From positions 870,003,650-870,067,649 of the forward strand of contig CM062810.1 in assembly GCA_031772625.1 (NCBI GenBank): a stretch of DNA of 64,000 nucleotides. The letters run 5' to 3'. This document shows, piece after piece, positions 22,209-33,173 of the stretch (positions are counted from its first letter, which is position 1; the number at the start of each line of letters is the position of its first letter). The translations under genes and the position numbers were made by a program. This stretch comes from Pinus tabuliformis. Taxonomy: Eukaryota > Streptophyta > Pinopsida > Pinales > Pinaceae. The notes beneath the pieces were generated by a model, which saw nothing but the letters and a program-made list of their open reading frames with translations, was not told the origin of the DNA and searched no databases.

Positions 22209-22634
22209 ATGTCGGAATTTTTGGAAACATTCATTCGGTATGTTGACGGAGCTAGTTGTAGTACACGGAGCCTATCTTCTGCAGCATGGGCCATTTTTGC
22301 TCCAAGCTGTGAGTTAGTGAGTTTCAGGGGGATATGTATTGGTCGATCAATGAACAACATCGCTGAGTATAACATCTTGATGGAGCTTCTCTCTGATGCC
22401 ATTTCACATGGCATACGTCAACTTGTTGTTAGGCTAGATTCACAGCTCGTCATTCTATAGCTTACTGGCGTCTATTCCATTTGGAACCCAGCTATCTATC
22501 ATATGTTCCTAAGAGTCAAGATTTTGGAAACGCAGTTTGATTCTATTCAATATCAACACATTTCTAGAAACTTAAACACATTAACTGATTCATTAGAAAA
22601 TTGTGTGTTAGATAGACATTTGCAGCATTTATGA
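22209..22634 (+). pseudogene. Element D second (archaeal-type) RNase H, after integrase
   Basis: Starts MSEFLETFIRYVDGASCSTRS and continues with SMNNIAEYNILMELLSDAISHGIRQLVVRLDSQLVILQ and then DSIQYQHISRNLNTLTDSL. The pattern Asp (YVDGA), Glu (IAEYN), Asp (RLDSQ) and a late Asp (TDSL) is that of an RNase H domain of the archaeal/plant kind. It lies about 100 bases after integrase, separated by a short AT-rich stretch, and so may have been a separate ORF. Tat-type elements are known for such a second RNase H; its position varies between lineages. Confidence 0.78.
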
Positions 22635-22799
22635 AGGAAAAAGCATTTCACATTAACATTTGCATCAGGATCACATAACTTAACCGAAATAAAACTCTGA
22701 AAATCAAAAATATATAACTGTTTATAGTTTTTACAAAATGTTTTGTGTCCAAGACAAAATCGGTCGAACGACCCAAATACTCAAAAATGCAGAAAAGCA

Positions 22800-24123
22800 C
22801 CCTAGACTAATGGTGCTGGTGATAGCAAGTCACCGCCTATGCGATCATACGTAAGAGCCTAGTCCATCGACTCGGTACGCCAGTAGTATGGTGATGTAAC
22901 CTCAGAGGTAACTCATTGGTCCTCACATCCTGAATACCAAGGGTGAGACCCTCAATCTGATCCTACAACACTGCCAGGGTCTCCGCTGTGTCCAGATTGC
23001 GAAGGACAACCCTCCCTACAGCCTCTCCTGCTGGAATGTCAACTGCTGCCCTAGGGCGTGCTGTTGGTCGCACTGGCCCAACATTTTCACACATACATGA
23101 GTTTGATTAGTCTTGGTAACATTTAAAAAACACACAAGAACATTATAAAATAGATAAACAAAGATATGGTCAAATCATTTTACCCATAACACTCCACTGC
23201 TTGCCAGCCGGTAACACCAAATCCAAGTCGCCTTAGAAATCCATCCCAACGTATGGATACTCTACAAATACCATCTCTTGACAGTCGAACCACTCAAAGA
23301 AGGCATCAGAGAATGAAATTTGTGACTGACTAGCATGTCTGGCCATGAGATCAATCCATCTCTGCATTCATGGTTCCCTCGGTGCTGGCAATCCTAGTGA
23401 AATGTACTGTGGCTACATCAGTGGAATCCTCTCCAAGGTGAAAGCAGTCAAAATGGAACTGTAACCAAAATTCTTTGATCTTCCATTCTTTACCTTGGAG
23501 AGCTATTATTTTATCACCGGAAGTACTTCCTCACACCAATTGAATACCTTTGGTTCCAGGCATTGCAGGGCATACTGCATATAAGATCTGTTGGCTAAAT
23601 GAAGAGCTGTGCTACTAGCAAATCTAGCAAAGGTGAATAAAATGGTCCTCAAGGAATGATCAGTAACATATTGGATATTGATCTTGCCATCCCTACTGGG
23701 CTGAGATCCAACCCTACAAAACTGGCGAATATAATCCCTCACAGATTCACCCCCACAGGCGAATCCCGATAGTGAGAGAGGGGCACCACACCTCGATAAA
23801 CCAGTCAAAAAGTAGATATCCTCGACTGTCAAAGGAATGGATTTTCCTCTAATCTGGAATACCTGGTTGATCGGATCCCATGCATTGAAAAAATATTGCA
23901 ACAAATTGATTTTTTGCCTCATGCTAGATATACAGAAGAATTTTAGCAAGCCACAGTTTCGCAATGTAGTAACTGTGCCCGGATCATGTAAGGTAATCAT
24001 GTCCTCTTCTTCATGCCCACGTTCACACCATGTAATGACCATCTTGATCCAATGAATCTTTGAAACACAAACAAAAGATGAATTAGGATCCTGATTTGGG
24101 CAAAAAACAGGCAAAAATTTCAT
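22800..24123 (-). pseudogene. Element D antisense ORF (plant-mobile-domain-like)
   Basis: On the strand opposite to gag-pol, an open stretch of 205 residues (24123 down to 23506) starts MKFLPVFCPNQDPNSSF and contains LLKFFCISSMRQKINLLQYF, FNAWDPINQVFQIRGKSI, PLTVEDIYFLTGLSRCGAP and RTILFTFARFASSTALHLA. Related but poorer reading frames continue to about 22800. The phrase LTVEDIYFLTGL resembles the aminotransferase-like plant mobile domain (LTLEDV..LTGL). Antisense ORFs between pol and the 3' LTR are known in Tat-type elements such as Grande. Function is unknown; the family assignment is tentative. Confidence 0.6.
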
Positions 24124-24157
24124 GAAAAAACACTATACAAACTTTCCTTTCTGCGCC

Positions 24158-24255
24158 CATTGCACCCTACCTGTGTACAGGGTGAGATGCATACTGACTG
24201 GCCAATGTTGAGCTCAGTATGCATCGCACTTTTTTATGTAGGATAGGTGCAATGG
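24158..24255. promoter_or_regulatory. GGTGNRATGCATACT motif cluster next to antisense ORF start
   Basis: Four copies in both orientations: inverted at 24159-24167 and 24216-24229, direct at 24181-24195 (full match) and 24246-24255 (partial). The same motif occurs in both LTRs of D and in its leader. The cluster begins about 35 bases upstream of the antisense ORF start, where a promoter for that ORF would lie. The regulatory role is inference. Confidence 0.45.
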
Positions 24256-26579
24256 GGAGAGAACGAATTCTTCAAACCCTTGAGGCCCAGAAGAAAGGGA
24301 AAACTTGCTCAAAATCAGAAAAGGATGGAATGCAATTGAAGAGCTCAGGGTTAGCTCCTATCTAGTCCTGATGGCGCGGAGAATAGTCCACCAGATCTCT
24401 CGAAATCAACTGATGAAATTTGAGGGGGAAAAAACCTCCAAAGCTCCAAAATCCCAAATTTGAATGAAATGGTAGAAATGAGAGGCAAAAATGCCTTTTA
24501 CGTTACTATTCACGTACTTCAAGTAAAATGTTAGTTTTTAACTCATTTTTCAGACATGTATTTGTATTTCTAATCAATTTGATGGAGCGATTGAATAGGT
24601 TGTACAACCGTCGAAAGAATCTAGCATTTAATGGTAAATTGAACATCTCTGACTATTATCATGAGCAATGTTTCCGCAAGGTTCAAGCTCATTAAAAAAT
24701 AAAGGCGTCACTGAGCACATGTTAACGCAAGGTTCAAGCTCATTAAAAAATAAACCTGCCTTCAGTAAACGACCTCTGTGATCGCCATGCTATCAGCCTT
24801 TCAACCCTTGGTTGTGTTCTTACTGTCACCTCCATTCTTTTCGCCGATCATACGCTTCCACTTGATTGTTTACCCTTTTGAGGAATAGCTGCGATGAGTG
24901 ATCCTGTTAGCCACCCTCTTCACACTACCATGTCTTGAGAAGTTCCAAACTTACCTAGAACCAGTTGCTCCCCGAAAACATCACTCATTCCTCAAAAACG
25001 AGTCTCTTTTAAGCTCTTTTTAGACTTGTAAAATATGACAAGATTGACGCGCTACTGGCCTTTCCAGCTTGTTAAAGTAAATGGAAGCACCATCCCTCCT
25101 CTTCATTTTAATATTTTTGGACCTGAGGGATCATTCCACAAAAATATCGAGCGCTTGTCTTTTTCAGCTCGCTAAAGTGATCGAAAATTCATCCCTTTCA
25201 TATTGTTTTATACCTTTTCGGGCTTAAGGGATTATGCTACGAAAAAGGACTGCTGGAGTTTCCTTTTCGTCCCTTTTCAAACTCTATAAATATGAAAAGG
25301 ACCGAGTTATCTTTGTCATTAAACTCATTAAAATGATAGTGACAAACTTGTCCACTCGAACAAGAACGAGTTTCACTGTCGCTAGACTCGCTAAAACATA
25401 GTGACAGGTTTGCCCGAAGGGAAATTATAGAACAAGCATATGTTATCCTCCTCAAGATTGACAAAAATAAAGAGGTACTAGTCAGAAATGACTAGGGAAA
25501 AACGGAAGAAAACTTAAAGAACTTCATTGGTAGAAAGTCGCTCTTGAACATGACACTTTCACACCATCACCATGATTGAGTTGGGTTGGGTTATTCCGTT
25601 CACCAGTCATGTCACCATTGGTCCTTCATACCATCCATATTTTGGGGTTAATGCTACCAATCCATCTCAGTGTCGCTAAAATTTTCAAGAGAAGTCATTC
25701 AGAGAATTCACTACCCAAATAACGCCTCATCCGCTACAATACCTTCATCTTCCATTTTTCATGACCGCCATTCCTAAACCTTGTATCATAGGATCATTTT
25801 CACCTCCAGAAAATCATTTTCTTTGTTTTGTGTCGTAGATGTGGGATACATTAAGGCCCTCCTACGACGGGTCACTTCTTGTCGACATCAACTCATTATC
25901 CAAGAAGTTGACTTAGAAACAACACTTTCAGTACTTTGAAGCTTGCATGCCTCAATGGCAAGTTTCTCACTCCCGATGACAGGTTTACATCAATGGCCTT
26001 CGACCAAGAGATTTTGCGTGGTGTTCAACATCAGATCATATATTCACACCACATAAATTATACTATAGTACCTTGAGGGTCATCATCATTATCGATGATT
26101 CCTCTTATCTCTGTTAACAGCTTACATTATTGGCTGATAATCAGGCAATGCCTTTCCATGTTCGACTTCAGAACATCTTTTCACATGGATCGACTTGTAC
26201 TTCGGGTGAAGATTGAACGAGTTTTGAAGACCCCGAATCTAGTTTCATTCATCCAGGTTGTGATATATTCAGGAATTTAAAGACATCAAATGTACACAGA
26301 AACTGCACAGATGATCATCCAAGCTAAGGGATGATGACTCTACAAGGAATCACCAGTCTGCAATAGTAAACGATTATCTATCCTAATGTACATGAAAATG
26401 AATTTATAAAGCTGAGCATGGGAATGCCCGCCTCAGCTAGATCATGAAAATAATATGATGATGATGTATTGTATTTTATTTTATACAGGTCACCTTCCAG
26501 TTCGAATAGATCGGATCCTCATGATAAAGAATTTCACCCGACATCAGAAGATTTACAACCACATGCTTTATGGGGCAAT
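24256..26579 (+). other. Element D 3' non-coding region with tandem repeats
   Basis: No convincing protein. A 51-base direct repeat (cgcaaggttcaagctcatta) starts at 24675 and 24726. From about 25066 to 25440 there are degenerate tandem units of 50-100 bases built around CAGCTCGCTAAAGTGATCG-like and ACTCATTAAAATGATAGTG-like phrases. The region ends in a G-rich stretch (tatggggcaa) right before the 3' LTR, the likely polypurine tract. Variable tandem repeats in this region are a known trait of Ogre/Tat elements. Confidence 0.6.
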
Positions 26580-27630
26580 TGTTATAGACATATTTGGGCA
26601 CTGCAACCCCAATCACATATGTCGATAAACCAAGGGCTCTTAAACCCCTGAAAGTGTTGTTTCACACCCTAAAGAATCATGGTCAATTGATTACATCATT
26701 TCCCAGAAGTTCCACTTGAAAAACCACTTAGAACTGGCCAAAATTGGACCATATAGACTGCTCCATGGTCAAGGTGTGATGCATACTAGCTGCTACACTA
26801 GCCAGGTGTGATGCATACTGAAAGAGACTTCTGTGGGGTGCAATGAGAAAGATTAGACAAATGGCAGAGACAGTTTGCTAAGTGGAAACCCATAGAATCT
26901 TCTAGAAACTTCTCATATGACACTTGCCTCTCTAAATTTGCCCAGGGATGAGTAAGAGATCAAAGAAATCTCCAAGTGGAACCAAGAACTATCAATGGAA
27001 TGACACTAATCAGAAACCCAGAGCTGACTCACACCCTTGCAAGACATCTATATATAGATCCCTCATCTGAGAGATCTGGAGCATCGAATTTTGTAATCTG
27101 TAAGGAAGTGTTGTTGGTTTCTCTTTGAGAAGAAACATTGTATTGTTGGATGATCTTGCTTTTCATGAGGTGAAGAGCGCTTTGATGTTGGGAGGATGAT
27201 GTTGGATCAGACAGCTAGGTTGTAATCCTCTCTTCCATTTCTGCTATTAATAAAGTTCATTGAGTTTTCCTCCATATAATTGTGTATTTGTGAATCTTGT
27301 TATTTGTGGATGCAATTGTATAGTCAATGTATTTCTAATTCTGCATTGTTTATGATATCATAGATCGAGGTGCTTTGATGGTATTTTGTTGCTTTGACTC
27401 TACAGATATTCTCTAAAGTGGGGCAAGTAGGAGAGGAGTGGTAATCTCTATCAAGGGGGAGAGGAAACAGGCAAGGAGTCAAGTGGAAGATCCAGGTTGG
27501 TCCTCTTTGCTTCTCTATTATCTATCATACAGAAAGGAAATCTTAAAGTTCTTTGATTGTTTGTTTCTAAGATAGTTACCCATCTTAGTGGGACTAGCAG
27601 ATCGAAAAGACACTAGTTTTCTCAGAAACA
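26580..27630 (+). repeat. Element D 3' LTR
   Basis: Matches 12494-13545 along its whole length with few differences. Begins TGTTATAGACATATTTGGGC. Followed directly by the target duplication atatg at 27631-27635. Carries two full GGTGTGATGCATACT motifs at 26773-26787 and 26805-26819. Confidence 0.95.
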
Positions 27631-28233
27631 ATATGTTCTCCATACTTTTTGGGAGTCCAGTATGAGTTAATTGAGAGTTGTAAAATAGAAGACTCAATCT
27701 CATGAATTAGTTCAGTTAAATTAGTTCTCAAACTGATTGAGAGAACTAATAGTGAGTTAACAGTCAGTGGTGACACTAATGAACTCCACCAATGCTACTC
27801 TAGTTAACTGAATATTTGCTCATCACAAAACCACGCATCTCAATTCTGAGAAATACCCAGTTGAGACTAGAGTGCAGGGATAGTATACTATTTGTTTTAT
27901 ATTTTTCTGAGTTGCATTGATAGTGCATGCAACCAGGAACTGATCCTTAAGGGATTATGTAGTTTTTAGAGGCTTTATTTCCCTTTAAATACAAGCTATC
28001 CTCCATAGGAATTACACATTGGAATAAAGACTTGGAGAGCTTTTGAAGAGGCTAAGATTTGGCCTTGAGCTTGCTTATGAGTTGGAAATTGAATTTTCTG
28101 AGTGTTGGGATTGTTCTAGAGAGAACAAGCATTGTAATTTCATCTTAATTTTCCACTATAAGGAGTATAAGTAGATTATTGTCTCTTGTTTTAGAAAATT
28201 GCATTAGCTTGTGAATCTATAGGATTTTCTACA
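27631..28233 (+). repeat. Element B 5' LTR, right part
   Basis: Continues the LTR that begins at 12327; the first five bases are the duplicated target of D. It matches 32480-33168. A TATA-like stretch (tttaaata) lies at about 27984-27991. Compared with the 3' LTR it has an extra stretch of about 37 bases near 27700 and lacks about 115 bases found there near 32960-33080. It ends TTTTCTACA before the primer site. Confidence 0.92.
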
Positions 28234-28245
28234 TGGTATTAGAGC
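28234..28245 (+). other. Element B primer binding site
   Basis: TGGTATTAGAGC lies directly after the 5' LTR, one base from the usual initiator-Met-tRNA site of plant copia elements. Confidence 0.88.
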
Positions 28246-28310
28246 TGACAATAGTATACTAGAGGAGATTTCAAAGTTTTAAGTTGATGGGTTACAGGTG
28301 AAAGTCGAAT

Positions 28311-29218
28311 TTGCAATACATACTTCATGATTGGCAGATGGTGTTCCATGGGTTGAGGCTTGAGTATGCCTTGGAAGGCGGCTCAGATTTCATAGCTTGG
28401 AGGGACAGGATGGAGGCTATGCTAGAGGATAATGGCTTGAAGGAATTTGTTGAAAAAACAATTCCTAAGCCAGTAGCTATTGATGCACAGAACTTGGCCA
28501 AGTCAAAGAAGTGTGTTGTGAAGGCAAGGTGGATAATCTTTGAAGGAGTTTGAGAACAAATTGTCTCAAGTCTCCATGGAAAGGAAACCCCACATGCTAT
28601 GTGGAAAATATTGACAGACTTGTATCAAAATAGAAGTGATCAAAGGAAGTTGGCACTGAAGGATAAACTTCATAAAATCAAAATGGAGAAAGGTGAGATG
28701 ATTCCAAAGTACTTGACCAAGTTCACTCAATGTCAGGATGAACTTGGAAGTGTTGGAATCATGGTTGCCGAGGAGGATATGGTGAGCCCTTATTTTCTCA
28801 GTCTCCCAAAGAGTTGGCATAGTTATCAGGAATTGTCAGTGGTCGGGAGAAGCTACCAAATTGGGAACAACTATGATTGGATTTGATGCAGGATGAGATC
28901 AGGAGGAACACTAGGGATCTCTCTTCATCAAAGACTGATGATGAAGAGAACTGTGCCTTAGCGATTAAGGAGAGGAAGGGGAAAGGTAAAATTTCTCATT
29001 CCAAATCAGATTCTTATCATGGAGGTAAGAAGAAGGACATGATGAAAGTTAAATGCTTTCATTGTCACAAGATGGGACACTTTGCTACAAATTGTCCATT
29101 GAAGAAGTCCAAGGAGAATTCCTCAGGAGGAGCGGCAGGTGAGGCTTTGGCCTCCCAATTTGAATTGGAATTTTCCCTCATTACATGCATGGTGTCTTCA
29201 ATGATGGGAAGTGTCTAG
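28311..29218 (+). pseudogene. Element B gag fossil
   Basis: Copia gag features in order: FIAWRDRMEAMLEDNGLKEFV, ALKDKLHKIKMEKGEMIPKYLTKFTQCQDEL, then a Lys-rich linker and a CCHC knuckle (CFHCHKMGHFATNC, 29053-29096). Gag packages the element RNA. Broken in a few places. Confidence 0.87.
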
Positions 29219-29577
29219 TACTTAGACAGTGGAGCTTCATTCCACATGACTAGCGACAAAAATTTATTCACTAAACTCGAGGAGAAAGATCTCAAGATGC
29301 ATATTGAGATGGGTGATGACGGTAAGTATAGTGTTACTATTGTGGGCACTTTACTTTTCAGAGGGAGAATGCAACTCCACTCACCTTGAATACTATTATG
29401 CATGTACCTAGATTGACGAAGAACTTGGTATCTATTGCCATGCTTGAGGATATAGGCTATGATGTGATATTTTCTAAAGGAAAGGTGTTCCTTTGACACA
29501 TAGCCATGGTTCAAGTAAAGAAGATAGGGATTTGAGTTCAGAATCTCTATAAGATATAGGTAGAGGATTGTGTTGCT
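29219..29577 (+). pseudogene. Element B protease fossil
   Basis: Translated pieces YLDSGASFHMTSDKNLF, KMHIEMGDDGKYSV and MHVPRLTKNLVSIAMLEDIGYDV follow the copia protease pattern (DSGAS, then the LVSI region). It sits between gag and the integrase start and is broken. Confidence 0.82.
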
Positions 29578-30488
29578 TTGATTTCAAAAGTGGAAAAGGT
29601 GTTGAGCCGAAACATTGGCGAGTTGTGGCACAGACGATTGGGCCACTTGCATCATGGGGATTTGAAGATATTGCAACAAATCTCTACCGGCATTCCCAAA
29701 GGTATGCTTGAACAAGTTGATACATGCAAGGGTTGTACATTAGAAAAATACACCAAGTCTTCCTTTGGAGACAGAGATAGTCGATCAAAGTCTATTCTGG
29801 AGAGAGTCCATTCAGATGTGTGTGGACCATTCTCGACAACATCCATGGAAAAACATAGGTATTATGTTATATTTGTTGATGACCATTCTCGCAAATGCTG
29901 GGTATTTTTTATGCAGAAAAAGGATCAAACATTCACAAAGTTTTGTGAGTTCAAAGCATTGGTGGAGAAAGATTCTGGCAAGAAGGTTAAATCTCTACGA
30001 AGTGATAACAGTGGTGAGTATGTCTCCAATGAGTTTAAGAAATTTTGTGTACCAAGAGGTATTAAATGAGAGTTGATGACACCCCATAACCCTCAATAGA
30101 ATGGGGTTGCCGACAGGAGGAACACGAGCATAGTAGGGGAAGAAAGGGCGATGTTGCATGATCAGGGCCTACCACTACACTTGTGGGCTAAGGCATGAAA
30201 CACAACATTTTATGTTCAGAACCATACCCACATCGAATACTTGAGATGAAGACACCAGAGGAGGCTTATTCTGGTAAGAGGCCAAATGTTGGTCACTTTA
30301 GGATTTTTGAGTCATTGGTTTATTTCCATGTAACCAAAGATGCAAGGAACAAGCTTGAGCCAACAATAGAGTTGGGGATATTTGTGGGGTACACTAATAC
30401 ACCCCACAACTATCGAGTGTACATGCCGACCAGTCGGATGACAGTGGTTCGTAGGGATATCAGGTTCAATGAGGAGAAGGTTGTGTGA
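29578..30488 (+). pseudogene. Element B integrase fossil
   Basis: The pre-integrase zinc region (LWHRRLGHLHHGDLKILQQ, CKGCTLEKYTKSSF) is followed by the core (VHSDVCGPFSTTSMEKHRYY, DDHSRKCWVFF, LRSDNSGEYVSNEFKKFC) and, after 30070, by the end of the core and the C-terminal part (KTPEEAYSGKRPNVGHFRIF). This order and wording are standard for Ty1/copia. Broken at a few points. Confidence 0.88.
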
Positions 30489-30596
30489 GTATCCCTTGAG
30501 AGGGAGATTGAGCTACATGCGAACGAGGATAGTTTAGCTCCTAAGGTTGAGGGACCTTAGATTGATGTGGAGTAGCCACATGCAGATGTTTAGAGA

Positions 30597-31685
30597 GTGG
30601 AGACATCCACTCAAGCAGAGTCTTCTAGAGAGGGAAGAAAGCGCACTAGAGAGACTGACAGATTGTTGGATGATGCACAGGAGAATGTAGGAGCACCCTC
30701 TTCTCAGCACAAACAAAGGAAGTCACCAGATAGGTACACTAGATACATGGCACTTATGGGTGCATGTGTTTTGACAGAGCCATCTTCCTTTTAGGAAGTA
30801 GTGCAACAGTCGGTTTGGGTTGATGCGACGGTGGAGGAGTATGACTCCATAGTTCGAAACAATGTTTGCGATGTGGTCTCGAGGTCGGAGGACAAGTCAG
30901 TTGTGAGCTCCCATTAGCTTTACAAGGTAAAGAAATATACAGATGGTAGTGTGGAGAATCATAAGGCTAGATTTGTGTCTCGTGACTTTTCACAGGCAGA
31001 GGGGATTGACTATGATGAGACCTTTTCTCCTGTTGCAAGGTACTCATCAATTAGATCTATTTTGGCATTATTAGCACAGATGGGTTGGAAGATCCATCAG
31101 ATGGATGTGAAGACTGCCTTCCTCAATGGCATGATTGAGGAAGAGGTGTACATAGAGCAGCCTGAAGGTTTTGAAACCTTGGACCATGAGTCGCATGTGT
31201 GCCAACTCAAGAGAGAATTATATGGGGTGAAGCAAGCATCACATGCTTGGTACACCAAGATAGATAGCTACTTCACTAGGTTGGGCTTCATGAAGAGTTA
31301 AGCGGAAGCGAACATGTATCACATAGCGGTGGAAGGTAAGTTGTTGATCATTGTACTTTATGTAGATGAACTTATACTGATAGGTGATGAGAAGCTCATC
31401 AAATCTTGCAAGGATGATATTGCAAGAGACTTTGAGATGAAGGACATGACACTCATGCATTACTTTCTTGGCATGGAGGTATGGCAGGGAGATGGGGAGT
31501 TGTTTGTATCTCAGAGAAAGTATGCCAATGAGATACTTAGGAGATTCCACATGGAGAGCAGTAAAGCCATGGAGACTCCTCTAGCTGGTAACTGGAGGAA
31601 TAAGGATTCTACTTCAGGGGAAGTAGTGGAAGCTATTGTTTACAGGCAGCTTGTGGGTTCACTCATGTACTTGGTCAACACATGA
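30597..31685 (+). pseudogene. Element B reverse transcriptase fossil
   Basis: After an acidic, Ser-rich linker (30597-30794) come the copia RT motifs: KARFVSRDFSQAEGIDYDETFSPVARYSSIRSILAL, QMDVKTAFLNGMIEEEVYIEQPEGF, LKRELYGVKQASHAWY, then LYVDELILIGDE at the catalytic position and MHYFLGMEVWQ. Broken copy. The wording fits the Tork/TAR side of copia, but I am not sure of the lineage. Confidence 0.88.
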
Positions 31686-31691
31686 CCGAAT

Positions 31692-32180
31692 ATGTGTTAT
31701 GTAGTTAGCCAGCTTCGTCAAGCGATCATTAGGCCTACCAAGCTATATTTGAAGGCAGCAAAGCATGTATTGAAATACCTTAGAGGCACTACTCAGTTAG
31801 GGTTATGGTACGTACAGACAGAGGGAGTGAAGCTTCAAGGATTCACTAATGAAGATAGGGAAGGGAGTCCATCCGACAGAAAGAGCACATCATGAGGGAT
31901 CTTTAGTATTAGGTCAGTGATAGTTTCTTAGTACATCAGAAAACAAAGATCGGTTGCGCTTAGTTCGGCAGAGGCAAAGTACATGGCTGTAAGTCAGGAA
32001 GCATGTGAGGCTATCTGGATGAGGAAGATCCAGGTTGGTTTGTTTGGTCAACAGATGGATCCGACAGTGATTTATTGTGATAATTAGAGTTGTATCAAAC
32101 TCTCTAAAACTCTAGTCTTTCATGATCGGTCCAAGCATATTGATATCTAGTATCATCATCTCAGAGATTGTGTATTAATG
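31692..32180 (+). pseudogene. Element B RNase H fossil
   Basis: Contains HVLKYLRGTTQLGLWY, then RSVALSSAEAKYMAVSQEACEAIWMRK and TVIYCDN, DRSKHIDI. This is the copia RNase H that follows RT. Broken. Confidence 0.83.
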
Positions 32181-32310
32181 TGGATCATGTTGTTATATTG
32201 CATTCCCACAGGGCAGCAAGATGATGACATCCTGAAAAAGGAATTTTCAATATGTAAATTCGAGTTTCACAAAGACAAGATCAAGATAGTTGATAATCCC
32301 TTTCTTATTG

Positions 32311-32318
32311 AGAGGGAG
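32311..32318 (+). other. Element B polypurine tract
   Basis: agagggag directly before the 3' LTR, the place where second-strand synthesis would start. Confidence 0.75.
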
Positions 32319-33168
32319 TGTAGTGAAATGGAAACAATAAATTTCAGTTTAATTTGTCCTTGAATTAAACTGAGAATTAAATTTGAATTCTATTCTCATA
32401 GCAACGTAAAATAGTTAAATTAAGTTTATTAAACTTACTTAACTTAGGAAATTCGAGTTGGAAGTCTTTTGGAAGTCATGTATATGTTCTCCCTACTTTT
32501 TGGGAGTCCAGTATGAGTTAATTGTGAGGTGTAAAATAGAAGACTCAGTTTCAAGAGAACTAATAGTGAGTTAACAGTCAGTGGTGACACTAATGAACTC
32601 CACCAGTGCTACTGTAGTTAACTGAATATTTACTCATCGGAAACTCATGCATGTCGATTCTGAGAAGCACCCAGTTGAGACTAGGGTGCAAGGACAATGT
32701 ACTATTTTTTTTAGATTTTTCCAAGTTGCACTGATAGTGCATGCAATCAGGAACTAATCCTTGAGGGATTGTGTAGTTTTTAGAGGCTTTATTTCCCTTT
32801 AAATACAAGCTATCCTCCATAGTAATTACACATTGGAATAGAGACTTGGAGAGCCTGTGAAGAGGCTAATATTTCGCCTTGAGCTTGCTTATGAGTTGGA
32901 TATTGAATTTACTGAGTGCTGGGATTGTTCTAGAGAGAACAAGAATTTTAATTTCATCTTGATTTGTTGGATTAATACAAAACAGATAGTGGGGTTTTGA
33001 GTTGTGGCCTTCCCCGGAGATTTATTGTGTTATGTGCCTTTGATTCTCTTCCTCTATTGATTATTGTTTGCTCGATGTTTATGATCTCTACTGTAAAGAG
33101 TAGAAGTAGATTATTGTCTCTTGCTTTAGCAAATTGCATTAGGTTGTGAATCTACAGGATTTTCTACA
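32319..33168 (+). repeat. Element B 3' LTR
   Basis: Starts TGTAGTGAAATGG and ends TTTTCTACA, followed by the target duplication ttcaa at 33169-33173. It matches the two parts of the 5' LTR. About 115 bases near 32960-33080 (from gttggattaatac onwards) have no counterpart in the 5' LTR. Confidence 0.92.
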
Positions 33169-33173
33169 TTCAA

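Larger units (their letters stand above)
12494..27630 (+). mobile_element. Element D: Tat-like Ty3/gypsy LTR retrotransposon
   Basis: LTRs at 12494-13545 and 26580-27630 (1052 and 1051 bases), with a perfect target duplication atatg at 12489-12493 and 27631-27635, lie inside the 5' LTR of copia B. The internal order is leader, extra ORF, gag, zinc knuckle, protease, RT, RNase H, integrase, a second RNase H, an antisense ORF and a long 3' region with tandem repeats. Total about 15.1 kb. This layout fits the Tat/Ogre/Retand branch. The first 110 LTR bases differ at about 5 places, making it the youngest element of nest one. It is broken at roughly ten points. Confidence 0.93.
12327..33168 (+). 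mobile_element. Element B: Ty1/copia LTR retrotransposon
   Basis: Inserted in A's gag with a perfect 5-base target duplication, ttcaa at 12322-12326 and at 33169-33173. Its 5' LTR is split by element D (12327-12493 and 27636-28233); its 3' LTR is 32319-33168. Internal region 28234-32318 holds gag, protease, integrase, reverse transcriptase and RNase H in copia order. Without D it is about 5.7 kb. It keeps all parts but carries roughly a dozen breaks. LTR divergence is moderate (about 6 differences in 74 bases compared by hand near 27632), so it is younger than A and older than D. Confidence 0.93.
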
